Source of the DNA: Maratus speciosus
Taxonomy: Eukaryota > Arthropoda > Arachnida > Araneae > Salticidae
NCBI GenBank assembly: GCA_963932465.1
Contig: OZ010800.1
Span: 92,148,307-92,212,306 of the forward strand
DNA: 64,000 nucleotides
Direction: 5' to 3'
The position numbers and the translations under genes were made by a program. Below are positions 9,711 to 23,188 of this stretch, piece by piece. The notes under the pieces were generated by a model that saw only the letters and a list, made by a program, of their open reading frames with translations, was not told where the DNA came from and searched no databases. Within the stretch, counting starts at the first letter, position 1; each line of letters begins with the position of its first letter.

Positions 9711-12700
9711 GACGATTTTAGGACACGCATTACTGAAGCCGTTCAATGAGTCACTATGTACATGCTGAAAAATGATTTGTTCATCAATAGACATTTAAAT
9801 AAAATTTAAATCTTGAAAATGATAATCAGAATTTTTCTTTATTTATCGAATTTTAACACTATAAAGAAAAAATATACAGGATGTACATAAATGATTATCG
9901 CAAATTTATAGGACTATTATTAGAAAACAAAAAAAAGTACAACCTTGGTGCTCACCGTAAGTAAAATATAACAGGTAAAACTTTAAATCCAACACAGTTA
10001 TGAGTGCTCAGTGTGAGCCCCTCCAGATAAACGAACAATATAGAGCCGGTACGATAGCTCATCCCATAATTTTCTCAGCATTTTTTTTGTTGTTGTGGGG
10101 CACCTTTATAGTTTAGGCTTTTGTCTCACTTCTCCCAACTGACGTTTACGAATTTCGGACACGCATTACTGAAGCCGTTCAAAGAGTCACTATGTACATG
10201 CTGAAAAATGATTTGTTCATCAATAGACATTTAAATAAAATTTAAATCTTTAAAATGATAATCAGAATTTTTCTTTATTTATCGAATTTTAACACTATAA
10301 AGAAAAAATATACAGGATGTACATAAATGATTATCGCAAATTTATAGGACTATTATAAGAAAACAAAAAAAAAAGTACAACCTTGGTGCTCATCGTAAGT
10401 AAAATATAACGGGGAAAACTTTAAATCCAACACATTTATGAGTGCTCAGTGTGAGCCCCTCCAGATAAACGAACAATATAGAGCCGGTACGATAGCTCTT
10501 ACCATACTTTTCTCAGCTTTTTTTTGTTGTTGTTGTGGGGCACCGTTATAGTTTAGGCGTTTGTCTCACTTCTCCCAACTGACGTTGACGAATTTCGGAC
10601 ACGCATTACTGAAGCCGTTCAAAGAGTCACTATGTACATGCTGAAAAATGATTTGTTCATCAATAGACATTTAAATAAAATTTAAATCTTGAAAATGATA
10701 ATCAGAATTTTTCTTTATTTATCGAATTTTAACACTATAAAAAAAATGTACAGGATGTACATAAATGATTATCGCAAATTTATAGGACTATTATAAGAAA
10801 ACAAAAAAAATGTACAACCTTTGTTCTCACCGTAAGTAAAATATAACAGGTAAAACTTTAAATCCAACACAGTTATGAGTGCTCAGAAAGAGCCCCTCCA
10901 GATAAACGAACAATATAGAGCCGGTATGATAGCTCATCCCATACTTTTCTCAGCATTTTTTGTTGTTGTTGTGGGGCACCTTTATAGTTTAGGCTTTTGT
11001 CTCACTTCTCCCAACTGACGTTGACGAATTTCGGACACGCATTACTGAAGCCGTTCAATGAGTCACTATGTACATGCTGAAAAATGATTTGTTCATCAAT
11101 AGACATTTAAATAAAATTTAAATCTTGAAAATGATAATCAGAATTTTTCTTTATTTATCGAATTTTAACACTATAAAGAAAAAATATACAGGATGTACAT
11201 AAATGATTATCGCAAATTTATAGGACTATTATAAGAAAACAAAAAAAAAGTACAACCTTGGTGCTCACCGTAAGTAAAATATAACAGGTAAAACTTTAAA
11301 TCCAACACAGTTATGAGTGCTCAGTGTGAGCCCCTCCAGATAAATGAACAATATAGAGCCGGTACGCTAGCTCATCCCATACTTTTCTCAGTATTATTTT
11401 TTTGTTGTTGTGGGGCACCGTTATAGTTCATGCGTTTGTCTCACTTCTCCCCACTGACGTTGACGAATTTCGGACACGCATTACTGAAGCCGATCAAAGA
11501 GTCACTATGTACATGCTGAAAAATGATTTGTTCATCAATAGACATTTAAATAAAATTTAAATCTTGAAAATGATAATCAGAATTTTTCTTTATTTATCGA
11601 ATTTTAACACTATAAAGAAAAAATATACAGGATGTACATAAATGATTATCGCAAATTTATAGGACTATTATAAGAAAACAAAAAAAAGTACAACCTTGGT
11701 GCTCACCGTAAGTAAAATATAACAGGTAAAACTTTAAATCCAACAGAGTTATGAGTGCTCAGTGTGAGCCCCTCCAGATAAACGAACAATATAGAGCCGG
11801 TACGATAGCTCATCCCATACTTTTTTCAGCATTTTTTTTTGTTGTTGTGGGGCACCGTTATAGTTTAGGCGTTTGTCTCACTTCTCCCAACTGACGTTGA
11901 CGAATTTCGGACACGCATTACTGAAGCCGTTCAATGAGTCACTATGTACATGCTGAAAAATGATTTGTTCATTAATAGACATTTAAATAAAATTTAAATC
12001 TTGAAAATGATAATCAGAATTTTTCTTTATTTATCGAATTTTAACACTATAAAGAAAAAATGTACAGGATGTACATAAATGATTATCGGAAATTTATAGG
12101 ACTATTATAAGAAAAAAAAAAAAAAAAAGTACAACTTTGGTGCTCACCGTAAGTAAAATATAACAGGTAAAACTTTAAATCCAACACTGTTATGAGTGCT
12201 CAGTGTGAGCCCCTCCAGATAAACGAACAGTATAGAGCCGGTACGATAGCTCATCCCATACTTTTCTCAGCATTTTTTTTTGTTGTTGTGGGGCACAGTT
12301 ATGGTTTAGGCGTTTGTCTCACTTCTCCCAACGGACGTTGACGAATTTCGGACACGCATTACTGAAGCCGTTCAAAGAGTCACTATGTACATGCTGAAAA
12401 ATGATTTGTTCATCAATAGACATTTAAATAAAATTTAAATCTTGAAAATGATAATCAGAATTTTTCTTTATTTATCGAATTTTAACACTATAAAGAAAAA
12501 ATGTACAGGATGTACATAAATGATTATCGGAAATTTATAGGACTATTATAAGAAAACAAAAAAAAAAGTACAACCTTGGTGCTCACCGTAAGTAAAATAT
12601 AACAAGTAAAACTTTAAATCCAACACAGTTATGAGTGCTCAGTGTGAGCCCCTCCAGATAAACGAACAATATTGAGCCGGTACAATAGCTCATCCCATAC

Positions 12701-14087
12701 TTTTCTCAGCATTTTTTTTGTTGTTGTGGGGCACCGTTATAGTTTAGGCGTTTGTCTCACTTCTCCCAACTGACGTTGACGAATTTCGGACACGCATTAC
12801 TGAAGCCGTTCAATGAGTCACTATGTACATGCTGAAAAATGATTTGTTCATCAATAGACATTTAAATAAAATTTAAATCTTGAAAATGATAATCAGAATT
12901 TTTCTTTATTTATCGAATTTTAACACTATAAAGAAAAAATATACAGGATGTACATAAATGATTATCGCAAATTTATAGGACTATTATAAGAAAACAAAAA
13001 AAAGTACAACCTTGGTGCTCACCGTAAGTAAAATATAACAGGTAAAACTTTAAATCCAACACAGTTATGAGTGCTCAGTGTGAGCCTCTCCAGATAAACG
13101 AACAATATAGAGCCGGTACGCTAGCTCATCCCATAGCTCAGCATTTTTTGTTGTTGTTGTGGGGCACCTTTATAGTTTAGGCTTTTGTCTCACTTCTCCC
13201 AACTGACGTTGACGAATTTCGGACACGGATTACTGAAGCCGATCAAAGAGTCACTATGTACATGCTGAAAAATGATTTGTTCATCAATAGACATTTAAAT
13301 AAAATTTAAATCTTGAAAATGATAATCAGAATTTTTCTTTATTTATCGAATTTTAACACTATAAAGAAAAAATATACAGGATGTACATAAATGATTATCA
13401 CAAATTTATAGGACTATTATAAGAAAACAAAAAAAAGTACAACCTTGGTGCTCACCGTAAGTAAAATATAACAGGTAAAACTTTAATTCCAACACTGTTA
13501 TGAGTGCTCAGTGTGAGCCCCTCCAGATAAACGAACAGTATAGAGCCGGTACGATAGCTCATCCCATACTTTTCTCAGCATTTTTTTTTGTTGTTGTGGG
13601 GCACAGTTATAGTTTAGGCGTTTGTCTCACTTCTCCCAACGGACGTTGACGAATTTCGGACACGCATTACTGAAGCCGTTCAAAGAGTCACTATGTACAT
13701 GCTAAAAAATGATTTGTTCATCAATAGACATTTAAATAAAATTTAAATCTTGAAAATGATAATCAGAATTTTTCTTTATTTATCGAATTTTAACACTATA
13801 AAGAAAAAATGTACAGGATGTACATAAATGATTATCGGAAATTTATAGGACTATTATAAGAAAACAAAAAAAAAGTGCAATCTTGGTGCTCACCGTAAGT
13901 AAAATATAACAGGTAAAACTTTAAATCCAACACAGTTATGAGTGCTCAGTGTGAGCCCCTCCAGATAAACGAACAATATAGAGCCGGTACAATAGCTCAT
14001 CCCATACTTTTCTCAGCATTTTTTTTGTTGTTGTTGTGGAGCACCGTTATAGTTTAGGCGTTTGTCTCACTTCTCCCAACTGACGTT
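9711..14087 (+). repeat. 10-monomer higher-order unit (ancestral form of the 7-monomer units)
   Basis: The unit runs from one GACGATTTTA to the next, 4377 bp. Its monomers follow the order ACGATTTTAGG, CATAATTTTC (10065), CTCTTACCAT, GCTCAGAAAG (10881), TAAATGAAC with GTTCATGCG, CATACTTTTTTCAG, ACACTGTTATG with TTATGGTTT, CAATAGCTC with ATTGAGCC, CATAGCTCAG (13132) and ACACTGTTATG with TTATAGTTT. It is copied at about 29834-34208. Confidence 0.85.
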
Positions 14088-17000
14088 GACGATTTTAGGA
14101 CACGCATTACTGAAGCCGTTCAATGAGTCACTATGTACATGCTGAAAAATGATTTGTTCATCAATAGACATTTAAATAAAATTTAAATCTTGAAAATGAT
14201 AATCAGAATTTTTCTTTATTTATCGAATTTTAACACTATAAAGAAAAAATATACAGGATGTACATAAATGATTATCGCAAATTTATAGGACTATTATAAG
14301 AAAACAAAAAAAAGTACAACCTTGGTGCTCACCGTAAGTAAAATATAACAGGTAAAACTATAAATCCAACACAGTTATGAGTGCTCAGTGTGAGCCCCTC
14401 CAGATAAACGAACAATATAGAGCCGGTACGATAGCTCATCCCATAATTTTCTCAGCATTTTTTTTTTGTTGTTGTTGTGGGGCACCTTTATTGTTTAGGC
14501 TTTTGTCTCACTTCTCCCAACTGACGTTTACGAATTTCGGACACGCATTACTGAAGCCGTTCAAAGAGTCACTATGTACATGCTGAAAAATGATTTGTTC
14601 ATCAATAGACATTTAAATAAAATTTAAATCTTGAAAATGATAATCAGAATTTTTCTTTATTTATCGAATTTTAACACTATAAAGAAAAAATATACAGGAT
14701 GTACATAAATGATTATCGCAAATTTATAGGACTATTATAAGAAAACAAAAAAAAAAGTACAACCTTGGTGCTCACCGTAAGTAAAATATAACAGGTAAAA
14801 CTTTAAATCCAACACAGTTATGAGTGCTCAGTGTGAGCCCCTCCAGATAAATGAACAATATAGAGCCGGTACGCTAGCTCATCCCATACTTTTCTCAGTA
14901 TTATTTTTTTGTTGTTGTGGGGCACCGTTATAGTTCATGCGTTTGTCCCACTTCTCCCCACTGACGTTGACGAATTTCGGACACGCATTACTGAAGCCGA
15001 TCAAAGAGTCACTATGTACATGCTGAAAAATGATTTGTTCATCAATAGACATTTAAATAAAATTTAAATCTTGAAATTGATAATCAGAATTTTTCTTTAT
15101 TTATCGAATTTTAACACTATAAAGAAAAAATATACAGGATGTACATAAATGATTATCGCAAATTTATAGGACTATTATAAGAAAACAAAAAAAAAAGTAC
15201 AACCTTGGTGCTCACCGTAAGTAAAATATAACAGGTAAAACTTTAAATCCAACAGAGTTATGAGTGCTCAGTGTGAGCCCCTCCAGATAAACGAACAATA
15301 TAGAGCCGGTACGATAGCTCATCCCATACTTTTTTCAGCATTTTTTTTTGTTGTTGTGGGGCACCGTTATAGTTTAGGCGTTTGTCTCACTTCTCCCAAC
15401 TGACGTTGACGAATTTCGGACACGCATTACTGAAGCCGTTCAATGAGTCACTATGTACATGCTGAAAAATGATTTGTTCATCAATAGACATTTAAATAAA
15501 ATTTAAATCTTGAAAATGATAACCAGAATTTTTCTTTATTTATCGAATTTTAACACTATAAAGAAAAAATGTACAGGATGTACATAAATGATTATCGGAA
15601 ATTTATAGGACTATTATAAGAAAACAAAAAAAAAAGTACAACCTTGGTGCTCACCGTAAGTAAAATATAACAAGTAAAACTTTAAATCCAACACAGTTAT
15701 GAGTGCTCAGTGTGAGCCCCTCCAGATAAATGAACAATATAGAGCCGGTACAATAGCTCATCCCATACTTTTCTCAGCATTTTTTTTTGTTGTTGTGGGG
15801 CACCGTTATAGTTTAGGCGTTTGTCTCACTTCTCCCAACTGACGTTGACGAATTTCGGACACGCATTACTGAAGCCGTTCAATGAGTCACTATGTACATG
15901 CTGAAAAATGATTTGTTCATCAATAGACATTTAAATAAAATTTAAATCTTGAAAATGATAATCAGAATTTTTCTTTATTTATCGAATTTTAACACTATAA
16001 AGAAAAAATATACAGGATGTACATAAATGATTATCGCAAATTTATAGGACTATTATAAGAAAACAAAAAAAAGTACAACCTTGGTGCTCACCGTAAGTAA
16101 AATATAACAGGTAAAACTTTAAATCCAACACAGTTATGAGTGCTCAGTGTGAGCCTCTCCAGATAAACGAACAATATAGAGCCGGTACGCTAGCTCATCC
16201 CATAGCTCAGCATTTTTTGTTGTTGTTGTGGGGCACCTTTATAGTTTAGGCTTTTGTCTCACTTCTCCCAACTGACGTTGACGAATTTCGGACACGGATT
16301 ACTGAAGCCGATCAAAGAGTCACTATGTACATGCTGAAAAATGATTTGTTCATCAATAGACATTTAAATAAAATTTAAATCTTGAAAATGATAATCAGAA
16401 TTTTTCTTTATTTATCGAATTTTAACACTATAAAGAAAAAATATACAGGATGTACATAAATGATTATCACAAATTTATAGGACTATTATAAGAAAACAAA
16501 AAAAAGTACAACCTTGGTGCTCACCGTAAGTAAAATATAACAGGTAAAACTTTAATTCCAACACTGTTATGAGTGCTCAGTGTGAGCCCCTCCAGATAAA
16601 GGAACAGTATAGAGCCGGTACGATAGCTCATCCCATACTTTTCTCAGCATTTTTTTTGTTGTTGTGGGGCACAGTTATAGTTTAGGCGTTTGTCTCACTT
16701 CTCCCAACGGACGTTGACGAATTTCGGACACGCATTACTGAAGCCGTTCAAAGAGTCACTATGTACATGCTAAAAAATGATTTGTTCATCAATAGACATT
16801 TAAATAAAATTTAAATCTTGAAAATGATAATCAGAATTTTTCTTTATTTATCGAATTTTAACACTATAAAGAAAAAATGTACAGGATGTACATAAATGAT
16901 TATCGGAAATTTATAGGACTATTATAAGAAAACAAAAAAAAGTACAATCTTGGTGCTCACCGTAAGTAAAATATAACAGGTAAAACTTTAAATCCAACAC

Positions 17001-17154
17001 AGTTATGAGTGCTCAGTGTGAGCCCCTCCAGATAAACGAACAATATAGAGCCGGTACAATAGCTCATCCCATACTTTTCTCAGCATTTTTTTTGTTGTTG
17101 TTGTGGAGCACCGTTATAGTTTAGGCGTTTGTCTCACTTCTCCCAACTGACGTT
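14088..17154 (+). repeat. 7-monomer higher-order unit, variant 1
   Basis: Its 3067 bp hold ACGATTTTAGG, CATAATTTTC (14442), TAAATGAAC with GTTCATGCG, CATACTTTTTTCAG, TAAATGAAC with CAATAGCTC, CATAGCTCAG (16201) and ACACTGTTATG. Compared with the preceding 10-monomer unit it lacks the CTCTTACCAT and GCTCAGAAAG monomers and the TTATGGTTT monomer. Private variants such as GTTTGTCCCAC near 14943 and GAAATTGATAATC near 15075 mark it. A copy lies at about 34209-37275. Confidence 0.85.
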
Positions 17155-20100
17155 GACGATTTTAGGACACGCATTACTGAAGCCGTTCAATGAGTCACTA
17201 TGTACATGCTGAAAAATGATTTGTTCATCAATAGACATTTAAATAAAATTTAAATCTTGAAAATGATAATCAGAATTTTTCTTTATTTATCGAATTTTAA
17301 CACTATAAAGAAAAAATATACAGGATGTACATAAATGATTATCGCAAATTTATAGGACTATTATAAGAAAACAAAAAAAAGTACAACCTTGGTGCACACC
17401 GTAAGTAAAATATAACAGGTAAAACTATAAATCCAACACAGTTATGAGTGCTCAGTGTGAGCCCCTCCAGATAAACGAACAATATAGAGCCGGTACGATA
17501 GCTCATCCCATAATTTTCTCAGCATTTTTTTTTTGTTGTTGTGGGGCACCTTTATAGTTTAGGCTTTTGTCTCACTTCTCCCAACTGACGTTTACGAATT
17601 TCGGACACGCATTACTGAAGCCGTTCAAAGAGTCACTATGTACATGCTGAAAAATGATTTGTTCATCAATAGACATTTAAATAAAATTTAAATCTTTAAA
17701 ATGATAATCAGAATTTTTCTTTATTTATCGAATTTTAACACTATAAAGAAAAAATATACAGGATGTACATAAATGATTATCGCAAATTTATAGGACTATT
17801 ATAAGGAAAAAAAAAGTACAACCTTGGTGCTCACCGTAAGTAAAATATAACGGGGAAAACTTTAAATCCAACACAGTTATGAGTGCTCAGTGTGAGCCCC
17901 TCCAGATAAACGAACAATATAGAGCCGGTACGATAGCCTTACCATACTTTTCTCAGCTTTTTTTTGTTGTTGTTGTGGGGCACCGTTATAGTTTAGGCGT
18001 TTGTCTCACTTCTCCCAACTGACGTTGACGAATTTCGGACACGCATTACTGAAGCCGTTCAAAGAGTCACTATGTACATGCTGAAAAATGATTTGTTCAT
18101 CAATAGACATTTAAATAAAATTTAAATCTTGAAAATGATAATCAGAATTTTTATTTATTTATCGAATTTTAACACTATAAAAAAAAATGTACAGGATGTA
18201 CATAAATGATTATCGCAAATTTATAGGACTATTATAAGAAAACAAAAAAAATGTACAACCTTTGTTCTCACCGTAAGTAAAATATAACAGGTAAACCTTT
18301 AAATCCAACATAGTTATGAGTGCTCAGAAAGAGCCCCTCCAGATAAACGAACAATATAGAGCCGGTATGATAGCTCATCCCATACTTTTCTCAGCATTTT
18401 TTGTTGTTGTTGTGGGGCACCTTTATAGTTTAGGCTTTTGTCTCACTTCTCCCAACTGACGTTGACGAATTTCGGACACGCATTACTGAAGCCGTTCAAT
18501 GAGTCACTATGTACATGCTGAAAAATGATTTGTTCATCAATAGACATTTAAATAAAATTTAAATCTTGAAAATGATAATCAGAATTTTTCTTTATTTATC
18601 GAATTTTAACACTATAAAGAAAAAATGTACAGGATGTACATAAATGATTATCGGAAATTTATAGGACTATTATAAGAAAACAAAAAAAAAGTACAACCTT
18701 GGTGCTCACCGTAAGTAAAATATAACAAGTAAAACTTTAAATCCAACACAGTTATGAGTGCTCAGTGTGAGCCCCTCCAGATAAATGAACAATATAGAGC
18801 CGGTACAATAGCTCATCCCATACTTTTCTCAGCATTTTTTTTTGTTGTTGTGGGGCACCGTTATAGTTTAGGCGTTTGTCTCACTTCTCCCAACTGACGT
18901 TGACGAATTTCGGACACGCATTACTGAAGCCGTTCAATGAGTCACTATGTACATGCTGAAAAATGATTTGTTCATCAATAGACATTTAAATAAAATTTAA
19001 ATCTTGAAAATGATAATCAGAATTTTTCTTTATTTATCGAATTTTAACACTATAAAGAAAAAATATACAGGATGTACATAAATGATTATCGCAAATTTAT
19101 AGGACTATTATAAGAAAACAAAAAAAAGTACAACCTTGGTGCTCACCGTAAGTAAAATATAACAGGTAAAACTTTAAATCCAACACAGTTATGAGTGCTC
19201 AGTGTGAGCCTCTCCAGATAAACGAACAATATAGAGCCGGTACGCTAGCTCATCCCATAGCTCAGCATTTTTTGTTGTTGTTGTGGGGCACCTTTATAGT
19301 TTAGGCTTTTGTCTCACTTCTCCCAACTGACGTTGACGAATTTCGGACACGGATTACTGAAGCCGATCAAAGAGTCACTATGTACATGCTGAAAAATGAT
19401 TTGTTCATCAATAGACATTTAAATAAAATTTAAATCTTGAAAATGATAATCAGAATTTTTCTTTATTTATCGAATTTTAACACTATAAAGAAAAAATATA
19501 CAGGATGTTCATAAATGATTATCACAAATTTATAGGACTATTATAAGAAAACAAAAAAAAGTACAACCTTGGTGCTCATCGTAAGTAAAATATAACAGGT
19601 AAAACTTTAATTCCAACACTGTTATGAGTGCTCAGTGTGAGCCCCTCCAGATAAAGGAACAGTATAGAGCCGGTACGATAGCTCATCCCATACTTTTCTC
19701 AGCATTTTTTTTGTTGTTGTGGGGCACAGTTATAGTTTAGGCGTTTGTCTCACTTCTCCCAACGGACGTTGACGAATTTCGGACACGCATTACTGAAGCC
19801 GTTCAAAGAGTCACTATGTACATGCTAAAAAATGATTTGTTCATCAATAGACATTTAAATAAAATTTAAATCTTGAAAATGATAATCAGAATTTTTCTTT
19901 ATTTATCGAATTTTAACACTATAAAGAAAAAATGTACAGGATGTACATAAATGATTATCGGAAATTTATAGAACTATTATAAGAAAACAAAAAAAAAGTA
20001 CAATCTTGGTGCTCACCGTAAGTAAAATATAACAGGTAAAACTTTAAATCCAACACAGTTATGAGTGCTCAGTGTGAGCCCCTCCAGATAAACGAACAAT

Positions 20101-20210
20101 ATAGAGCCGGTACAATAGCTCATCCCATACTTTTCTCAGCATTTTTTTTGTTGTTGTTGTGGAGCACCGTTATAGTTTAGGCGTTTGTCTCACTTCTCCC
20201 AACTGACGTT
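17155..20210 (+). repeat. 7-monomer higher-order unit, variant 2
   Basis: Its 3056 bp hold ACGATTTTAGG, CATAATTTTC (17509), a CGATAGCCTTACCAT monomer, GCTCAGAAAG (18322), TAAATGAAC with CAATAGCTC, CATAGCTCAG (19256) and ACACTGTTATG. It kept the CTTACCAT and GCTCAGAAAG monomers that variant 1 lost, but lacks the GTTCATGCG and CATACTTTTTTCAG monomers. The next unit starts at 20211 and is cut at 20865. A copy lies at about 37276-40333. Confidence 0.85.
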
Positions 20211-20865
20211 GACGATTTTAGGACACGCATTACTGAAGCCGTTCAATGAGTCACTATGTACATGCTGAAAAATGATTTGTTCATCAATAGACATTTAAAT
20301 AAAATTTAAATCTTGAAAATGATAATCAGAATTTTTCTTTATTTATCGAATTTTAACACTATAAAGAAAAAATATACAGGATGTACATAAATGATTATCG
20401 CAAATTTATAGGACTATTATAAGAAAACAAAAAAAAGTACAACCTTGGTGCACACCGTAAGTAAAATATAACAGGTAAAACTATAAATCCAACACAGTTA
20501 TGAGTGCTCAGTGTGAGCCCCTCCAGATAAACGAACAATATAGAGCCGGTACGATAGCTCATCCCATAATTTTCTCAGCATTTTTTTTTGTTGTTGTGGG
20601 GCACCTTTATAGTTTAGGCTTTTGTCTCACTTCTCCCAACTGACGTTTACGAATTTCGGACACGCATTACTGAAGCCGTTCAAAGAGTCACTATGTACAT
20701 GCTGAAAAATGATTTGTTCATCAATAGACATTTAAATAAAATTTAAATCTTTAAAATGATAATCAGAATTTTTCTTTATTTATCGAATTTTAACACTATA
20801 AAGAAAAAATATACAGGATGTACATAAATGATTATCGCAAATTTATAGGACTATTATAAGGAAAA

Positions 20866-22439
20866 AAAAAAAAATTACAACCTTGGTGCTTACCGTAAGT
20901 AAAACATAACAGGTAAAACTTTAAATCCAACACAGTTATGAGTGCTCAGTGTGAGCCTCTACAGATAAACGAACAATATAGAGCCGGTACGCTAGCTCAT
21001 CCCATACTTTTCTCAGCATTTTTTGTTGTTGTTGTGGGGCACCTTTATAGTTTAGGCTTTTGTCTCACTTCTGCCAACTGACGTTGACGAATTTCGGACA
21101 CGCATTACTGAAGCCGTTCAAAGAGTCACTATGTACATGCTGAAAAATGATTTGTTCATCAATAGACATTTAAATAAAATTTAAATCTTGAAAATGATAA
21201 TCAGAATTTTTCTTTATTTATCGAATTTTCACACTGTAAAGAAAAAATATACAGGATGTACATAAATGATTATCGCAAATTTATAGGACTATTATAAGAA
21301 AAAAAAAGTACAACCTTGGTGCTCACCGTAAATAAAATATAACGGGTAAAACTTTAAATCCAACACAGTTATGAGTGCTCAGTGTGAGCCCCTCCAGATA
21401 AACGAACAATATAGAGCCGGTACGATAGCTCATCCCATACTTTTCTCAGCATTTTTTTTTTGTTGTTGTGGGGCACAGTTATAGTTTAGGCGTTTGTCTC
21501 ACTTCTCCCAACTGACGTTGACGAATTTCGGACACGCATTACTGAAGCCGTTCAAAGAATCACTATGTACATGCTGAAAAATGATTTGTTCATCAATAGA
21601 CATTTAAATAAAATTTAAATCTTGAAAATGATAATCAGAATTTTTCTTTGTTTATCGAATTTTAACACTGTAAAGAAAAAATATACAGGATGTACATAAA
21701 TGATTATCGCAAATTTATAGGACTATTATAAGAAAAAAAAAGTACAACCTTGGTGCTCACCGTAAGTAAAATATAACGGGTAAAACTTTAAATCCAACAC
21801 AGTTATGAGTGCTCAGTGTGAGCCCCTCCAGATAAACGAACAATATAGAGCCGGTACGATAGCTCATCCCATACTTTTCTCAGCATTTTGTTTTGTTGTT
21901 GTTGTGGGGCACCGTTATAGTTTAGGCGTTTGTCTCACTTCTCCCAACTGACGTTGACGAATTTCGGACACGCATTACTGAAGCCGTTCAAAGAGTCACT
22001 ATGTACATGCTGAAAAATGATTTGTTCATCAATAGACATTTAAATAATATTTAAATCTTGAAAATGATAATCAGAATTTTTCTTTATTTATCGAATTTTA
22101 ACACTATAAAGAAAAAATATACAGGATGTACATAACTGATTATCGCAAATTTATAGGACTATTATAAGAAAACAAAAAGAAGTACAACCTTGGTGCTCAC
22201 CGTAAGTAAAATATAACAGGTAAAACTTTAAATCCAACACAGTTATGAGTGCTCAGTGTGAGCCCCTCCAGATAAACGAACAATATAGAGCCGGTACGAT
22301 AGCTCTTACCATACTTTTCTCAGCATTTTTTTTTGTTGTTGTGGGGCACCGTTATAGTTTAGGCGTTTGTCTCACTTCTCCCAACTGACTTTGACGAATT
22401 TCGGACACGCATTACTGAAGCCGTTCTAAGAGTCAATAT
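20866..22439 (+). repeat. Diverged linker segment between the two 18-kb copies
   Basis: These roughly 3.6 monomers resemble members of the 8-monomer HOR (6-T tract, a long-T tract with GGGCACAG, the TTTTGTTTTGTTG tract, then CTCTTACCAT) but carry many substitutions not seen elsewhere. Examples are near 20876 (ATTACAACC), 20891, 20905, 20961, 21073 (CTGCCAACTG), 21230, 21332, 21559, 21650, 22048, 22136, 22179 and 22436. This density is far above that between the two 18-kb copies, so the segment is probably older or less homogenised. It holds no gene. Confidence 0.8.
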
Positions 22440-23188
22440 GTACATGCTGAAAAATGATTTGTTCATCAATAGACATTTAAATAAAATTTAAATCTTGAAA
22501 ATGATAATCAGAATTTTTCTTTATTTATCGAATTTTAACACTATAAAGAAAAAATATACAGGATGTACATAAATGATTATCGCAAATTTATAGGACTATT
22601 ATAAGAAAACAAAAAAAAAGTACAACCTTGGTGCTCACCGTAAGTAAAATATAACGGGGAAAACTTTAAATCCAACACAGTTATGAGTGCTCAGTGTGAG
22701 CCCCTCCAGATAAACGAACAATATAGAGCCGGTACGATAGCTCTTACCATACTTTTCTCAGCATTTTTTTTTTGTTGTTGTGGGGCACCGTTATAGTTTA
22801 GGCGTTTGTCTCACTTCTCCCAACTGACGTTGACGAATTTCGGACACGCATTACTGAAGCCGTTCAAAGAGTCACTATGTACATGCTGAAAAATGATTTG
22901 TTCATCAATAGACATTTAAATAAAATTTAAATCTTGAAAATGATAATCAGAATTTTTCTTTATTTATCGAATTTTAACACTATAAAGAAAAAATATACAG
23001 GATGTACATAAATGATTATCGCAAATTTATAGGACTATTATAAGAAAACAAAAAAAAAGTGCAACCTTGGTGCTCACCGTAAGTAAAATATAACGGGTAA
23101 AACTTTAAATCCAACACAGTTATGAGTGCTCAGTGTGAGCCTCTCCAGATAAACGAACAATATAGAGCCGGTACGCTAGCTCATCCCA

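Larger units (their letters stand above)
2755..20865 (+). repeat. Long segmental duplication inside the array, copy A (about 18.1 kb)
   Basis: This segment of about 41 monomers recurs at roughly 22440-40985. Rare markers anchor it: CTCTTACCAT at 3056, CAAAAGAAAAGTAC at 5111, ACATTTTCTTTATATATCG at 6328, GCTCAGAAAG at 10881 and 18322, and GACGATTTTA at 9711, 14088, 17155 and 20211. The edges are approximate. On the left, similarity fades near the GATCAAAGAG/GTTCTAAGAG difference around 2740. On the right it ends in the A-run near 20865. Confidence 0.88.

Noticed and set aside
14377..14586. A 69-codon open frame beginning M-S-A-Q, with similar 68-codon frames at 45442-45648 and 56812-57018
   Set aside because: They read a satellite monomer in the frame opposite to the transposase fossil, are open only when the T/GTT tract has a suitable length, and are closed in nearly all other monomers. 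They have low-complexity F/C runs from the tract and no recognisable domain, so I treat them as fortuitous.
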